The translations under genes and the position numbers were made by a program. Under the pieces are notes generated by a model. The model was not told the origin of the DNA. It was given only the letters and a program-made list of their open reading frames with translations, and searched no databases. This document shows positions 35,479 through 44,330 of a DNA stretch of 64,000 nt, piece after piece. The stretch comes from Bacillus niameyensis. Its GTDB lineage: Bacteria; Bacillota; Bacilli; Bacillales; Bacillaceae_C. The stretch covers positions 4,444,410-4,508,409 of the forward strand of contig NZ_LN831197.1 in NCBI RefSeq assembly GCF_001375535.1, written 5' to 3'. Positions within the stretch are counted from its first letter, which is position 1, and each line of letters opens with the position of its first letter.

Positions 35479-36181
35479 TATATCTAATTTAAAATTATCC
35501 TACGGTGCAGGGAATGTCGTCCACGGAGTTGATCTCCACGTGGAAAAAGGGGAAATCGTAGCGATTATTGGTTCCAACGGGGCAGGGAAAAGCACTATCT
35601 TGAAGGGAATCTCTAATTTAATTCCTCGCAAGGAAGGCAAGATCATGTTTGCTGGAAAGGACATTTCGAAAGTTGCCCCTGAAAAAATATCCGAAATTGG
35701 CATTAGCCATGTCCCAGAAGGAAGAAGAATTTTCAATGAAATGACGGTTGAGGAAAACCTGCTTTTGGGCGGATATCATCGTAGCAGAAATGTGATAAAA
35801 GAAGACTTAGAGCGGATATACGGACTGTTCGCCATATTAAAGGAAAGAAAAAAACAGCGAGCAGGGAACCTTAGTGGCGGCGAGCAACAAATGTTGGCGA
35901 TTGGCAGAGCATTAATGGCTAAACCATCCTTCTTAATGCTTGACGAACCATCCCTAGGTTTAGCTCCATTAATGATAAAATCGGTGTTCGAACTAGTGGA
36001 TCAAATCCATCAGGAGGGAATGACGATTCTATTAATCGAACAAAATGTTAAATTGGCGATGAAATATGCAGATCGGATTTATGTCCTCCAGTCCGGAAAA
36101 TTGGTATACGAAGGAACGCCTGCGGAATTAGCCGCGGAGGATGAGATAATGCATGTGTATCTGGGTGCTAGAAGAGTATAA
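35471..36181 (+). CDS. livF: Liv-type ABC importer ATPase (LivF)
   Basis: The 236-residue ATPase has Walker A GSNGAGKST (about 35-43), HVPEGRRIFNEMTVEENLLLG (a LivF hallmark, cited here in two parts as HVPEGRRIF and MTVEENLLLG), signature LSGGEQQML and FLMLDEPSLGLAP. It overlaps livG by 8 bp and completes the five-part importer. Confidence 0.93.
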   Translation: MLNISNLKLSYGAGNVVHGVDLHVEKGEIVAIIGSNGAGKSTILKGISNLIPRKEGKIMFAGKDISKVAPEKISEIGISHVPEGRRIFNEMTVEENLLLGGYHRSRNVIKEDLERIYGLFAILKERKKQRAGNLSGGEQQMLAIGRALMAKPSFLMLDEPSLGLAPLMIKSVFELVDQIHQEGMTILLIEQNVKLAMKYADRIYVLQSGKLVYEGTPAELAAEDEIMHVYLGARRV

Positions 36182-36227
36182 CCCTCTATATTAGGGGAGA
36201 GTATCCAATCAACTAGGAGGGAGCAAA

Positions 36228-37022
36228 TTGTCTTTATTTTCAAGCGAAGCTTTTCAAGGAGAGACGATTTTAATTACCGGCGCTACGGGAGGCATCGGTT
36301 CGGCGACAGCAAAAACACTTTTGAGTTTAGGAGCGAAGGTGCTTTTAACAGGGCGCAATCTAGAAAAGTTATCCTACCTGGAAAGAACCCTTAAACGTGA
36401 ATACCATGATCGCGAGATATATAGTTTTGCCTGTGATTTAGGTAGCGAAGAGGAACGTGAGAAACTATTGGATTTTGTACAGAGCGAGGTGGGCACCGTC
36501 ACGATGCTAGTAAATAACGCTGGGGTATATGAATACGGTACCGTTGAGGAATTGAACGAAGAAAGTTTAAACCGTATCATGTCCATTAACTTCACCTCAA
36601 CCGTCCTATTAACCCAGAAAATATACGAACAGATGAAAGAGCGTAAACAGGGTGCGATCGTTAACGTAGCCTCTCTCTCTGGACTGCGTGGCAATTTTGG
36701 AAACACTGCATATGTCTCATCTAAATTTGCACTCATTGGCTTCACCCATTGCATTGCTCTAGAAGCTATTCAATATGGTATCCGTGTTAACGCTGTTTGT
36801 CCAGGCTTCGTCGACACCGACATGGGGAAAGCTGTCATCCAAACTAAAGGGACCGACCAGAGTTTTACAGAAAAGCGGCGAATCGTTGAAAGCAACATCC
36901 CATCCGGTCGGATTACGACACCAACAGAGGTCGCTAACTCCATCGCCTTCCTCCTATCTGATGCTTCGCGAAATATTATAGGTGAGAGTCTGAAAATTTC
37001 AGGTGGGGTGGTTTTACGGTAG
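36228..37022 (+). CDS. Short-chain dehydrogenase/reductase (FabG-like)
   Basis: The 264-residue classical SDR has the cofactor loop LITGATGGIGSATA (about 14-27), the structural NNAG motif, the catalytic Ser in IVNVASLSG (about 143-151) and YxxxK in AYVSSKFALIG (about 160-170). The C-terminus ends ISGGVVLR, as in 3-oxoacyl reductases. It probably oxidises or reduces a hydroxyacyl or ketoacyl intermediate of the same pathway. The TTG at 36228 follows CTAGGAGGGAGC. It is the last gene of the run starting at 27765. The gap of 46 bp to livF has no terminator. Confidence 0.88.
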   Translation: MSLFSSEAFQGETILITGATGGIGSATAKTLLSLGAKVLLTGRNLEKLSYLERTLKREYHDREIYSFACDLGSEEEREKLLDFVQSEVGTVTMLVNNAGVYEYGTVEELNEESLNRIMSINFTSTVLLTQKIYEQMKERKQGAIVNVASLSGLRGNFGNTAYVSSKFALIGFTHCIALEAIQYGIRVNAVCPGFVDTDMGKAVIQTKGTDQSFTEKRRIVESNIPSGRITTPTEVANSIAFLLSDASRNIIGESLKISGGVVLR

Positions 37023-37128
37023 AGGGTGTCATTTAAATGCTGGCACCACAATTCATCAAGGAGTTCGAAAGGAAAGAATTATTTTAGAAGGGGGTGGTTA
37101 TGGCTTTACCGATTACGTTTAGGACAAG

Positions 37129-37208
37129 CGAAGCAAGAAAAGTTTTTGGAAAAGGCGGAAGAATTTCAAACACTCAGCTCTCGTTATCATTTGTATGAAC
37201 AACTTTAA
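37129..37208 (+). pseudogene. C-terminal relic of a second namZ gene
   Basis: The frame reads KFLEKAEEFQTLSSRYHLYE and stops, against KFLEEAEQFQTISSRYHLYS at the end of NamZ (25331). DNA identity continues past the stop (GTGTACACAACCATTCA against GTGTAAACAAACCATTCA), so this is a degraded duplicate and not chance. Confidence 0.8.
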
Positions 37209-37327
37209 AGGTGTACACAACCATTCACAGGCTATTCCATACAAGAAATTGCCTGTGTTTTTATGTTGAAATTCAGAGAATGAGAGTTTCATATTCGTGA
37301 AAAATTGATTAAAAGGAGTTTAATAAT

Positions 37328-37405
37328 ATGAAATGGTGGAAATTGCTTTTATTATGCTTGCTCACTATTTTTGTAGTCAGCTTAATAGTTGAAATAATAA
37401 AGTGA
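37328..37405 (+). CDS. Small hydrophobic membrane peptide (25 aa)
   Basis: ATG at 37328 follows AAAAGGAG with 9 nt spacing and opens 25 codons: a basic MKWWK start and one hydrophobic span (LLLLCLLTIFVVSLIV) ending EIIK. The composition is that of a single-pass membrane peptide such as the small membrane proteins of Bacillus. The function is unknown. Confidence 0.5.
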   Translation: MKWWKLLLLCLLTIFVVSLIVEIIK

Positions 37406-37463
37406 CATTTTTTAAGATTCTTTTGAGGGATAAAGAAGGGAAGTCTTACGGATTAAATTATTT

Positions 37464-37484
37464 TCTACGCATTAACTGGATTCT
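37464..37484 (+). repeat. Fragment of dispersed repeat family B
   Basis: TCTACGCATTAACTGG matches the repeat B core CCCGCATTAACTGG over its last 12 bases. It may be a worn copy or chance. Confidence 0.3.
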
Positions 37485-37625
37485 TTGGACGATTTTGCTA
37501 AAGGAGAGGAATATCCGTACAAATTTTTTTAATAATATTATTATCAAATTCTTTATTAAATACACATCTTTATGAGATAATAATAGTAAGTTAGTTCTCT
37601 AATTCTATATTGTTTTTTTTAGGTG

Positions 37626-37674
37626 GAGTCTGTCACTAAGGCATACGTATGTCCTTTTGTAACAGACTTTTTTA
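37626..37674 (+). terminator. Leader hairpin with U-run before the DUF1538 gene
   Basis: AGTCTGTCACTAAGGCATAC pairs with GTATGTCCTTTTGTAACAGACT with few mismatches and is followed by TTTTTTAT. It ends about 60 nt before the probable start at 37733, which is the position of an attenuator or of an upstream transcript's terminator. Confidence 0.7.
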
Positions 37675-37732
37675 TCATATGGTAGTGGTATTCCAAAAAC
37701 TTTCGCTTCATATAGAAAGGAATGATCTGTAT

Positions 37733-39226
37733 TTGAATATTCTTGTTTCGAAATTAAAAGAAGTATTGTATGCAGTACTCCCCATTACGATCATAGTTTT
37801 ATTATTAAACTTTACGTTAACTCCTCTCGATTCATCTTTCATTATCCGGTTCGTAATTGGAGCCGTTTTAATTATTATTGGTCTAGCTATCTTTTTAATT
37901 GGTGTCGATCTTGGAATCACTCCTATTGGTCAATCAATGGGTTCCACCATTGCCAAATCAAATAAACTTTGGATGGTTATCATAGCAGGTCTTCTACTTG
38001 GCTTTTTCATATCTATTGCCGAACCAGATTTACATATTCTCGCTGGACAGGTTGATTCTGTCACATCTGGTCTAATTTCAAAATCAAGTCTTGTTATTGT
38101 AGTATCAATCGGTATTGGCGTTTTGATTGCTACGGGACTTGTCCGAATTGTTTACAATATCCCACTCTATAAATTGTTGATAGTTTTATACCTTATCATC
38201 TTTGTTCTTGCTTTATTCACGTCACCGGAATTTTTAGCTATATCCTTCGATGCTTCTGGAGCAACGACTGGCGCATTGACAGTACCGTTCATTTTAGCCC
38301 TTGCTTTAGGTGTTTCTATGCTAAAAAAGGATAGTAAAGCTTCTGAGAAAGATAGTTTTGGCTTAGTGGCGATTGCTTCTACAGGTGCAATTATCGCCGT
38401 TATGATTATGAATATTATTTCGAAAACAGATAAAATGACAGGAAGTCTTGAACAAGTAGATGCCAGCTCAATTTCAGTCATTGGTCCTTTTCTACAGAAA
38501 ATCCCGATCATTTCCCAAGAAATTGTTGTGGCCTTGTTACCTATTTTCTTAATTTTCCTTGTATTTCAGAAAATATCGTTTAAAATGTCAAAGAAAGCTG
38601 TTAGAAAAATTTTAATGGGACTTTTATTTACGTTCATAGGCCTTGTATTATTTTTAGTTGGTGTAAATGCCGGATTTATGGACGTTGGTAGTGCTGTAGG
38701 CTTTAGTATTGCCTCCTTAGATAATAAAGCATATGTTATTATTGTCGCATTCGTTTTGGGATTGGTGACGATTTTGGCTGAGCCGGCAGTTCATGTTCTT
38801 ACTCATCAGATTGAGGATGTGACGAGCGGATATGTCAAAAGGAATGTAGTAATGGGAACCCTTGCGATCGGCGTAGGTATTGCCGTCCTTATATCAGTAT
38901 TAAGAATACTCATTCCTGAGCTTCAATTATGGCATTATCTATTGCCTGGTTATGCGATTGCCTTAACAATGACCTTTTTTGTTCCAAAATTATTCGTGGG
39001 GATTGCTTTTGACTCAGGGGGCGTTGCATCAGGTCCAATGACAGCTACATTTATATTAGCCTTTGTACAAGGGGTTGCTGAGGCTGTTGATGGGGCAAAT
39101 GTTTTAATCGACGGATTCGGTATGATTGCGATGGTCGCTATGACACCTTTAATCGCTTTACAGGTTTTAGGACTTGTCTTTAAAATAAAATCAAAAAAGG
39201 AAGGAGTAGAGCCTAATGTTGGGTGA
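37733..39226 (+). CDS. DUF1538 membrane protein, tandem repeat (putative antiporter)
   Basis: The roughly 497-residue membrane protein consists of two related halves. GQSMGSTIAKSNK..AEPDLHILAGQVDSVTSG in the first half corresponds to GSAVGFSIASLDN..AEPAVHVLTHQIEDVTSG in the second (key residues AEP, H, Q, VTSG). This is the DUF1538 family. I recall that a two-subunit DUF1538 pair (UmpAB) of a halophile was reported as a Na+/H+ antiporter; this protein resembles the two subunits joined. The start is uncertain: TTG 37733 with GAAAGG upstream is preferred over in-frame codons at 37649 and 37679. It overlaps the PII-like gene by 11 bp. Confidence 0.8.
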   Translation: MNILVSKLKEVLYAVLPITIIVLLLNFTLTPLDSSFIIRFVIGAVLIIIGLAIFLIGVDLGITPIGQSMGSTIAKSNKLWMVIIAGLLLGFFISIAEPDLHILAGQVDSVTSGLISKSSLVIVVSIGIGVLIATGLVRIVYNIPLYKLLIVLYLIIFVLALFTSPEFLAISFDASGATTGALTVPFILALALGVSMLKKDSKASEKDSFGLVAIASTGAIIAVMIMNIISKTDKMTGSLEQVDASSISVIGPFLQKIPIISQEIVVALLPIFLIFLVFQKISFKMSKKAVRKILMGLLFTFIGLVLFLVGVNAGFMDVGSAVGFSIASLDNKAYVIIVAFVLGLVTILAEPAVHVLTHQIEDVTSGYVKRNVVMGTLAIGVGIAVLISVLRILIPELQLWHYLLPGYAIALTMTFFVPKLFVGIAFDSGGVASGPMTATFILAFVQGVAEAVDGANVLIDGFGMIAMVAMTPLIALQVLGLVFKIKSKKEGVEPNVG

Positions 39227-39893
39227 TTCCGAGATGACCGATCTTGAGCAAGTATGTACTATCGTAAACTATGGATTGGGAAGCAAAGTCATGCAAACTG
39301 CTAAGAAAAGCGGCATTTCAGGCGGGACTGTGTTACTAGGAAAAGGTACGATTAAAAGCCGCCTCTTGGAATTGCTTGCCCTAGATGATGCTAGAAAAGA
39401 GATTGTCTTAATGGTTGGAGCCAGAGGAACAGTTAGGCATGCTCTTGAACAACTCGATAAGAAATTTAAGTTTACAAAACCTAATCATGGTATTGCGTTT
39501 ACAACTTCAGTTTGCCGGATTGTAGGTGCTAGTAGTTATAAAAGTGATTATATTGAAGGAGGAAGGGGTGCAGAACCTATCATGTACCATGCGATTACAG
39601 TGGTTGTCGAAAAAGGGAATGCGGAGCTTGTCATTGATGCAGCGACCGAGGCAGGCTCTAAAGGAGGAACAATCATTAATGCAAGGGGCTCGGGGATCCA
39701 TGAAACGAGTAAGCTTTTTGCAATGGATATTGAACCTGAGAAAGAGGTCGTGATAATTCTATCAAAAATAGAAAGCACCGAATCCATCGTCTCCTCAATT
39801 AGAAATAAGCTTAAAATCGATGAGCCCGGTAATGGGATCATATTCATTCAAGATGTAAATAAAACATATGGATTATATGAAGGGAAAGAATAA
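39216..39893 (+). CDS. Tandem PII-like regulatory protein
   Basis: The 225-residue protein contains two PII-like domains. The first (about 8-110) has VCTIVNYGLGSKVMQTAKKSG and GGTVLLGKGT. The second (about 120-215) has AITVVVEKGNAELVIDAATEAG and GGTIINARGSG. Ordinary PII proteins are about 112 residues and trimeric; here two are joined. The T-loop Tyr of GlnB is not evident. It overlaps the DUF1538 gene, and PII-like proteins often bind and control a transporter encoded beside them, so it probably gates that membrane protein in response to a nucleotide. AAGGAAGGAG precedes the ATG. A terminator follows. Confidence 0.85.
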   Translation: MLGDSEMTDLEQVCTIVNYGLGSKVMQTAKKSGISGGTVLLGKGTIKSRLLELLALDDARKEIVLMVGARGTVRHALEQLDKKFKFTKPNHGIAFTTSVCRIVGASSYKSDYIEGGRGAEPIMYHAITVVVEKGNAELVIDAATEAGSKGGTIINARGSGIHETSKLFAMDIEPEKEVVIILSKIESTESIVSSIRNKLKIDEPGNGIIFIQDVNKTYGLYEGKE

Positions 39894-39901
39894 ATCGAAG
39901 A

Positions 39902-39941
39902 CGGCATGCCAATTATGTAGTGATTTGGCTTGCCGTTTTTA
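39902..39941 (+). terminator. Terminator of the DUF1538-PII operon
   Basis: ACGGCATGCCAA pairs with TTGGCTTGCCGT (two mismatches), followed by TTTTTAATTTTT. Confidence 0.88.
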
Positions 39942-40304
39942 ATTTTTCCAATCTACCATTACATAAGATTGGAGGAAAGGAGCTTCCTAGTAGCGAAACT
40001 TGTTGGAATGTAGCTTCCAGTCTTCCTAAGATGAAGATTGTAAACTCCCGATAAACTCAAGTTCTGATACTGCTTTTGAATCAAAGGCTCCGTTAATGAT
40101 TTCATTTACATCATTCAAAGTACTTTGCTAGGTACCAGCGTACAGATTTGCTAACTCAAGAACAACACTTGCAAAAATATTTTAGTATAATTAATAATTC
40201 CATAGAATCTGAAGTTAATAATGTAGAAATAATAACAGGAATAGATTATCCTTAATGGTGAAAACTCCGAGTATTATTACTTTTATTGAAGAGGAGAGGA
40301 AACA
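39942..40304. other. Intergenic region before the GH92 gene
   Basis: A frame without start (about 40097-40255) runs 52 codons to TAA and includes RYQRTDLLTQEQHLQKYFS and NNVEIITGIDYP. It looks like the 3' end of a lost gene but I cannot name it. A TATAAT lies at about 40186 with no good -35. Confidence 0.3.
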
Positions 40305-42332
40305 ATGCAGTATTTACCTTATGTGAATATAAAACAAGGCAGTAAATCTGTGCCGCGTTTTTCAAATGGGAATACTTTACCATTAACGCAAATGCCGTTC
40401 GGAATGGTTTCATTTGTTCCACAAACACAAGTTGATCGAGGAAGCTGGTTTTTCCATCCAGATGATCGTTCTTTAGAAGGAATCCGTTTGAGTCATCAAC
40501 CAAGTCCGTGGATTGGGGATTACGGCTGTTTCGTTCTTCTGCCACAGCGCGAAAGGCCTTTGGCAGAGACGTGGACGAATTGGTCAAGCTATCGCCCACA
40601 AGAAGCAAAGCTAAATCCTGATTACTTAAATGTTAATTTTCTGCGCTATCGGACGCAAATGACGATTTCACCTACAGAACGTGGAGCAGCCATTGAACTA
40701 GACTACCGTGGCGAAGAACAAGCTGTATTGTCTATTTTGCCTGTTGGCGGGGAAATGGGTCACCGCGTTGACGCTGAGAATGGCCGTGTATATGGCTATA
40801 CTACTTACCATTCGTTAGATATTGCGAAGAATTTTAAAACGTATTATGTGATGGAATTTGATACGCCGATCATCGCGGATAAAACTCTTATTTCACTAGG
40901 TTCTAACAGTTCCATTAAGGAAGGAAAATCTATTGAAGGTGAAAAAGCGGGGATCCATATTGTCTTTGATGGTAAGAAGGTAACTGGAAGAGTGGCGATT
41001 TCCTATATTAGTGAAGAGCAGGCGATTCTAAACCTAGAGCAGGAGCTAATTGGTAAAACATATGAGCAAGTCCATGCTCAAGCAGAGGAAAAATGGGAGA
41101 GTTATCTATCTCGCATAGAAGTGGAAACAGAGACCGAAGAACAGATGCGTACTTTCTATTCATGTATGTATCGCTCATTCCTATTCCCGCATAAAGCTTA
41201 TGAGTATGATGCACAAGGTAATCCGATTCACTATTCACCGGACACAGGAAAAGTTTATCCAGGTGTTCGTTACACTGACAATGGATTCTGGGATACGTAT
41301 CGCACTGTATATCCTCTATATTCACTGATTGCAAAAGAAGAGTATGCTGAAATGCTTGAAGGGTTTGTGAATGATTATGTATATGGCGGATGGCTGCCAC
41401 GTTGGATTTCCACTGGTGCGGTCAATTGTATGCCTAGTACATTAATCGATGCAGTGATTGCCGATGCAGCTGTTAAGGGTCTTGTCAGCAATGAATTGTT
41501 GGAAAAAGCGCTTGAAGGTATGCTCAAACATGCAAATGAAGCAGCACCGGATGCTAGAAATGGTCGTAATGGTGTAAAAGCTTATTTAGAACATGGATAT
41601 GTGCCTTATGATCTTGAAGGAGAAAGTGTCAACTTAACATTAGATGCGGCATATGGTGATTTTTGTATTGCTGAAGTAGCTAAAGTTCTTGGCAAAACAG
41701 AGATCGAAGAAGAATATCGTGCGCGCGCGAAGAACTATCGCCACTTATTCGATGCAGAAACAGGATTTATGCGGGCACGTGATAGTAAAGGGGAGTTCAG
41801 ACCGAACTTTGATCCTTACACATGGGGAAGAGATTATACCGAAAGCTCCGCATTCCCACCTAGTTTCTTTGTTCCGCATGATGTTGCAGGTCTAGTTGAA
41901 CTTTATGGCGGAAAAGAAAAGTTTTTGCAAAAGCTAGATGAATTATTCGCTGCTGAACCTCGTTTCAATGTAGGAGGTTATGGCGGGGAAATTCATGAAA
42001 TGTCCGAGATGGCCGCAGTTGATTTTGGACAATGCGCCATTTCCAATCAACCGAGCTTCCATATTCCTTATCTTTATTCAGCAGTTGGTGAGCAAGAAAA
42101 AACCGATTACTGGGTTAAAAAGATTTGTGATGAATTATTCACTGCCGAGAATGATGGATTCCCAGGAGATGAAGATAACGGCACAATGGCCGCTTGGTAC
42201 GTATTTAGTAGTTTAGGCCTGTATCCGCTTTGTCCAGGCAAGAATGAATATGTTCGATCCACTAGCTTGGTTAAGAATGCTCGTATTAAGGGGATCGACC
42301 TCGAAACTTATTTAGCCAATATGAATAAGTAA
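40305..42332 (+). CDS. GH92 family alpha-mannosidase (probably intracellular)
   Basis: The 675-residue protein has the GH92 two-part fold. The N-terminal beta domain starts at residue 1, with FSNGNTLPLTQMPFG and IRLSHQPSPWIGDYG. The C-terminal barrel contains YTDNGFWDTYRT, GGWLPRW, NLTLDAAYGDFCIAEV, FDPYTWGRDYTES, ISNQPSFHIPYLY and GDEDNGTMAAWYVFSSLGLYP; the Glu and Asp of the last motif are the usual calcium and catalytic residues. It removes alpha-linked mannose. There is no signal peptide, so its substrate must be imported. GAGGAGAGGAAAC precedes the ATG. It is a single gene with its own terminator. Confidence 0.92.
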   Translation: MQYLPYVNIKQGSKSVPRFSNGNTLPLTQMPFGMVSFVPQTQVDRGSWFFHPDDRSLEGIRLSHQPSPWIGDYGCFVLLPQRERPLAETWTNWSSYRPQEAKLNPDYLNVNFLRYRTQMTISPTERGAAIELDYRGEEQAVLSILPVGGEMGHRVDAENGRVYGYTTYHSLDIAKNFKTYYVMEFDTPIIADKTLISLGSNSSIKEGKSIEGEKAGIHIVFDGKKVTGRVAISYISEEQAILNLEQELIGKTYEQVHAQAEEKWESYLSRIEVETETEEQMRTFYSCMYRSFLFPHKAYEYDAQGNPIHYSPDTGKVYPGVRYTDNGFWDTYRTVYPLYSLIAKEEYAEMLEGFVNDYVYGGWLPRWISTGAVNCMPSTLIDAVIADAAVKGLVSNELLEKALEGMLKHANEAAPDARNGRNGVKAYLEHGYVPYDLEGESVNLTLDAAYGDFCIAEVAKVLGKTEIEEEYRARAKNYRHLFDAETGFMRARDSKGEFRPNFDPYTWGRDYTESSAFPPSFFVPHDVAGLVELYGGKEKFLQKLDELFAAEPRFNVGGYGGEIHEMSEMAAVDFGQCAISNQPSFHIPYLYSAVGEQEKTDYWVKKICDELFTAENDGFPGDEDNGTMAAWYVFSSLGLYPLCPGKNEYVRSTSLVKNARIKGIDLETYLANMNK

Positions 42333-42339
42333 TAGAAAA

Positions 42340-42376
42340 ATCCAACTCACCTAAATCGGAGTGAGTTGGATTTTTT
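42340..42376 (+). terminator. Terminator of the GH92 gene
   Basis: ATCCAACTCAC pairs perfectly with GTGAGTTGGAT around a 10-nt loop, followed by TTTTTCTAT. Confidence 0.92.
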
Positions 42377-42492
42377 CTATAGTAGGGACAAGTACGTTAA
42401 AATCTATAAAAAAGTAGTTGAATGTTGTGCGAAGCAATCCACAAAAGCCGTCTCCCACACCTTGATAATTCTGGTCCTTTTCTCCTAGACTT

Positions 42493-42501
42493 TGGTATAA
42501 T
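42493..42501 (+). promoter_or_regulatory. Extended -10 promoter of the TPR gene
   Basis: TGGTATAAT is an extended -10 element 36 bp before the start; no good -35 was seen at the usual distance. Confidence 0.5.
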
Positions 42502-42536
42502 CTTTTTGTATTAATTTTTCTAGGAGGACGATCGAT

Positions 42537-44012
42537 TTGAATTTATATTTTGAAGCAGATGTCTATCGGATGTCTCATGATTTATCTTCTAAACTAGCAA
42601 ATATTTCTTCCGTTAACTCCGAGGTGGCATCGTCAACTTATAATATTGGTTCCAATATTAACATGCTTAATGAGATCACCGAGCAAGGCTTTCAAGAAAT
42701 GACAGTGGAAATGAATTATTTGTCTGACCAAATAAGCGAATTAGTTGATTTTGTTAAAGATTTCGGTTCCCACATGTATTTGCAAAACAAAGAGCGCAAT
42801 CATTTATTAGCAAGCATTGATGCCACATTAAAAGCCCCAAATAAAACATCTGCTTTAGAGAAATATGATATGGCCGTTGATTTAATCTCTCGCGGGGCAA
42901 TGATGCATGCGGAAAGATTATTAGTTGAAGCTATAGATTTAAACCCGTTACATTATCGTTCCTATATTCAACTTGCCAATTTATATATGAATGACAAAGA
43001 ATATGGCAAGGCGCTGGAATATGCGAAAGAAAGTATTTTCCTTGCCCCTAAGAACTATCTAGAAATTATGGGCTATACATATTATTTACTTGCCAGACTA
43101 TATGAAAAGAATAATGATTTGAATAACGCGCTGATCCATATTCAGAAGGCGATGGAACAGCAAAATAATGAGACCCAATATTTTTATGAAGAAGTGAGAT
43201 ATTTAGCGTTGCTGAATGAAGGGGAGGAAGCACTTTCAAAACTGCAGTTAGTCATTGAAAGCGACCCACAATATTTCGGATATGCATTAGTTGATTCAGC
43301 CTTTAAACAAATAAAGCCTGAATTAGAATCTGTACTTTTAAACATGAAACGCGAAAGAGTAGAATACAGGGATAAGATTATTCATACACTCTCAAATCTA
43401 ACTCTTCCAGATTATGACTATACTGAAAAAAGGAATACGCTTTTAAATGAAACACTTTATAAATTAGAAAATGGTTTCGCTTATATAGCTAGACCCAATA
43501 AACCCGGTATTCCTTATAACTATCACTCGCTTATTAATGTTTTTCAGTATGACTATGAAGCGTTGAATCGTATTTTGGATAATCTTAGGGGGTTAATAAG
43601 TTCAACGGATGATTCTTATTTCTCTCTTTGCCGATATGTTGAACTTGTAGAAAAACAATGTGATCTGTTCAATAACAAACGCGATGAAATAATCCAGTAT
43701 ATTAATAAGTTTCGTCCCCATGGATCGAGCTTTCGGGGCGTCCTGAGAAATGAAATAGCTGTAGAAGAGAAGAAGATGGAAAATTATAGTAAGGAATTTA
43801 AAAAACATAAAAAGCCTTTAGGTCTATTCATGAATGAAGAAGATAAACGGATTGCTAATTTTTATAAAAATGAAATAGAGAGTTGTTCCCGGAAGTTGGA
43901 AAGTTTAAAACAGGCAATGGAATACGAGAAGGATGAAAGTCTAGAAATTCAACGTTTTTGTGATGAAGTTCTACACGAAAAAAAATTGCCAATTTTGCTT
44001 GGTAGTGAATAA
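42537..44012 (+). CDS. Coiled-coil/TPR protein of unknown function
   Basis: The 491-residue soluble protein has an N-terminal helical region (about 1-95), then TPR repeats (about 105-230: AVDLISRGAMMHAERLLVEA, DLNPLHYRSYIQLANLYMN, YGKALEYAKESIFLAPKN, LNNALIHIQKAMEQQ), a mixed middle, and a C-terminal coiled coil (about 380-485) rich in Lys and Glu. Proteins of this design occur as hypothetical proteins in many Bacteria, sometimes near mobile or defence genes, but I cannot assign a function. The TTG at 42537 is supported by TAGGAGGACG 8 nt upstream. It stands alone between two terminators. Confidence 0.65.
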   Translation: MNLYFEADVYRMSHDLSSKLANISSVNSEVASSTYNIGSNINMLNEITEQGFQEMTVEMNYLSDQISELVDFVKDFGSHMYLQNKERNHLLASIDATLKAPNKTSALEKYDMAVDLISRGAMMHAERLLVEAIDLNPLHYRSYIQLANLYMNDKEYGKALEYAKESIFLAPKNYLEIMGYTYYLLARLYEKNNDLNNALIHIQKAMEQQNNETQYFYEEVRYLALLNEGEEALSKLQLVIESDPQYFGYALVDSAFKQIKPELESVLLNMKRERVEYRDKIIHTLSNLTLPDYDYTEKRNTLLNETLYKLENGFAYIARPNKPGIPYNYHSLINVFQYDYEALNRILDNLRGLISSTDDSYFSLCRYVELVEKQCDLFNNKRDEIIQYINKFRPHGSSFRGVLRNEIAVEEKKMENYSKEFKKHKKPLGLFMNEEDKRIANFYKNEIESCSRKLESLKQAMEYEKDESLEIQRFCDEVLHEKKLPILLGSE

Positions 44013-44330
44013 TATCGGGGACGATAAAATAGGATTCCGTTCCATACGAACAGAAAATCTATTAAATTTAATGTTTTATATAACTTTTTGGCTGTGGAGT
44101 TTCTACCCAGAACAGGACAGGACAGAAGAGCTACCTCTTGGTATTCAGATATAAAAATCCGACCCTATTCCTCTGGGGAAAAGTCGGATTTTTCACTGCT
44201 TTTATAACGGAAATTCAGGAGAAAATGAGTTAAGTTAAGAAAGTAGGGGAGAAAATCGAATCGAGCATCATGCTATGGAAGGGCTTGTTAGTATTTGAAT
44301 TGGTAATTAACAGGGGTAATTGATAGCCAA
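44013..44330. other. Intergenic region after the TPR gene
   Basis: It holds the terminator at 44153-44195. The remainder is probably the lost 5' part of the binding-protein relic that follows; no intact gene was seen. Confidence 0.45.
44153..44195 (+). terminator. Terminator downstream of the TPR gene
   Basis: AAAAATCCGAC pairs with GTCGGATTTTT around a loop of about 19 nt; the T-run is part of the stem end. Confidence 0.75.

Larger units (their letters stand above)
37023..37732. other. Intergenic region with relics, a small peptide gene and a leader hairpin
   Basis: These 710 bp hold the NamZ relic, a 25-residue peptide gene, a fragment of repeat B and a terminator-like hairpin, each listed separately. 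The rest is AT-rich and unassigned. Confidence 0.6.
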
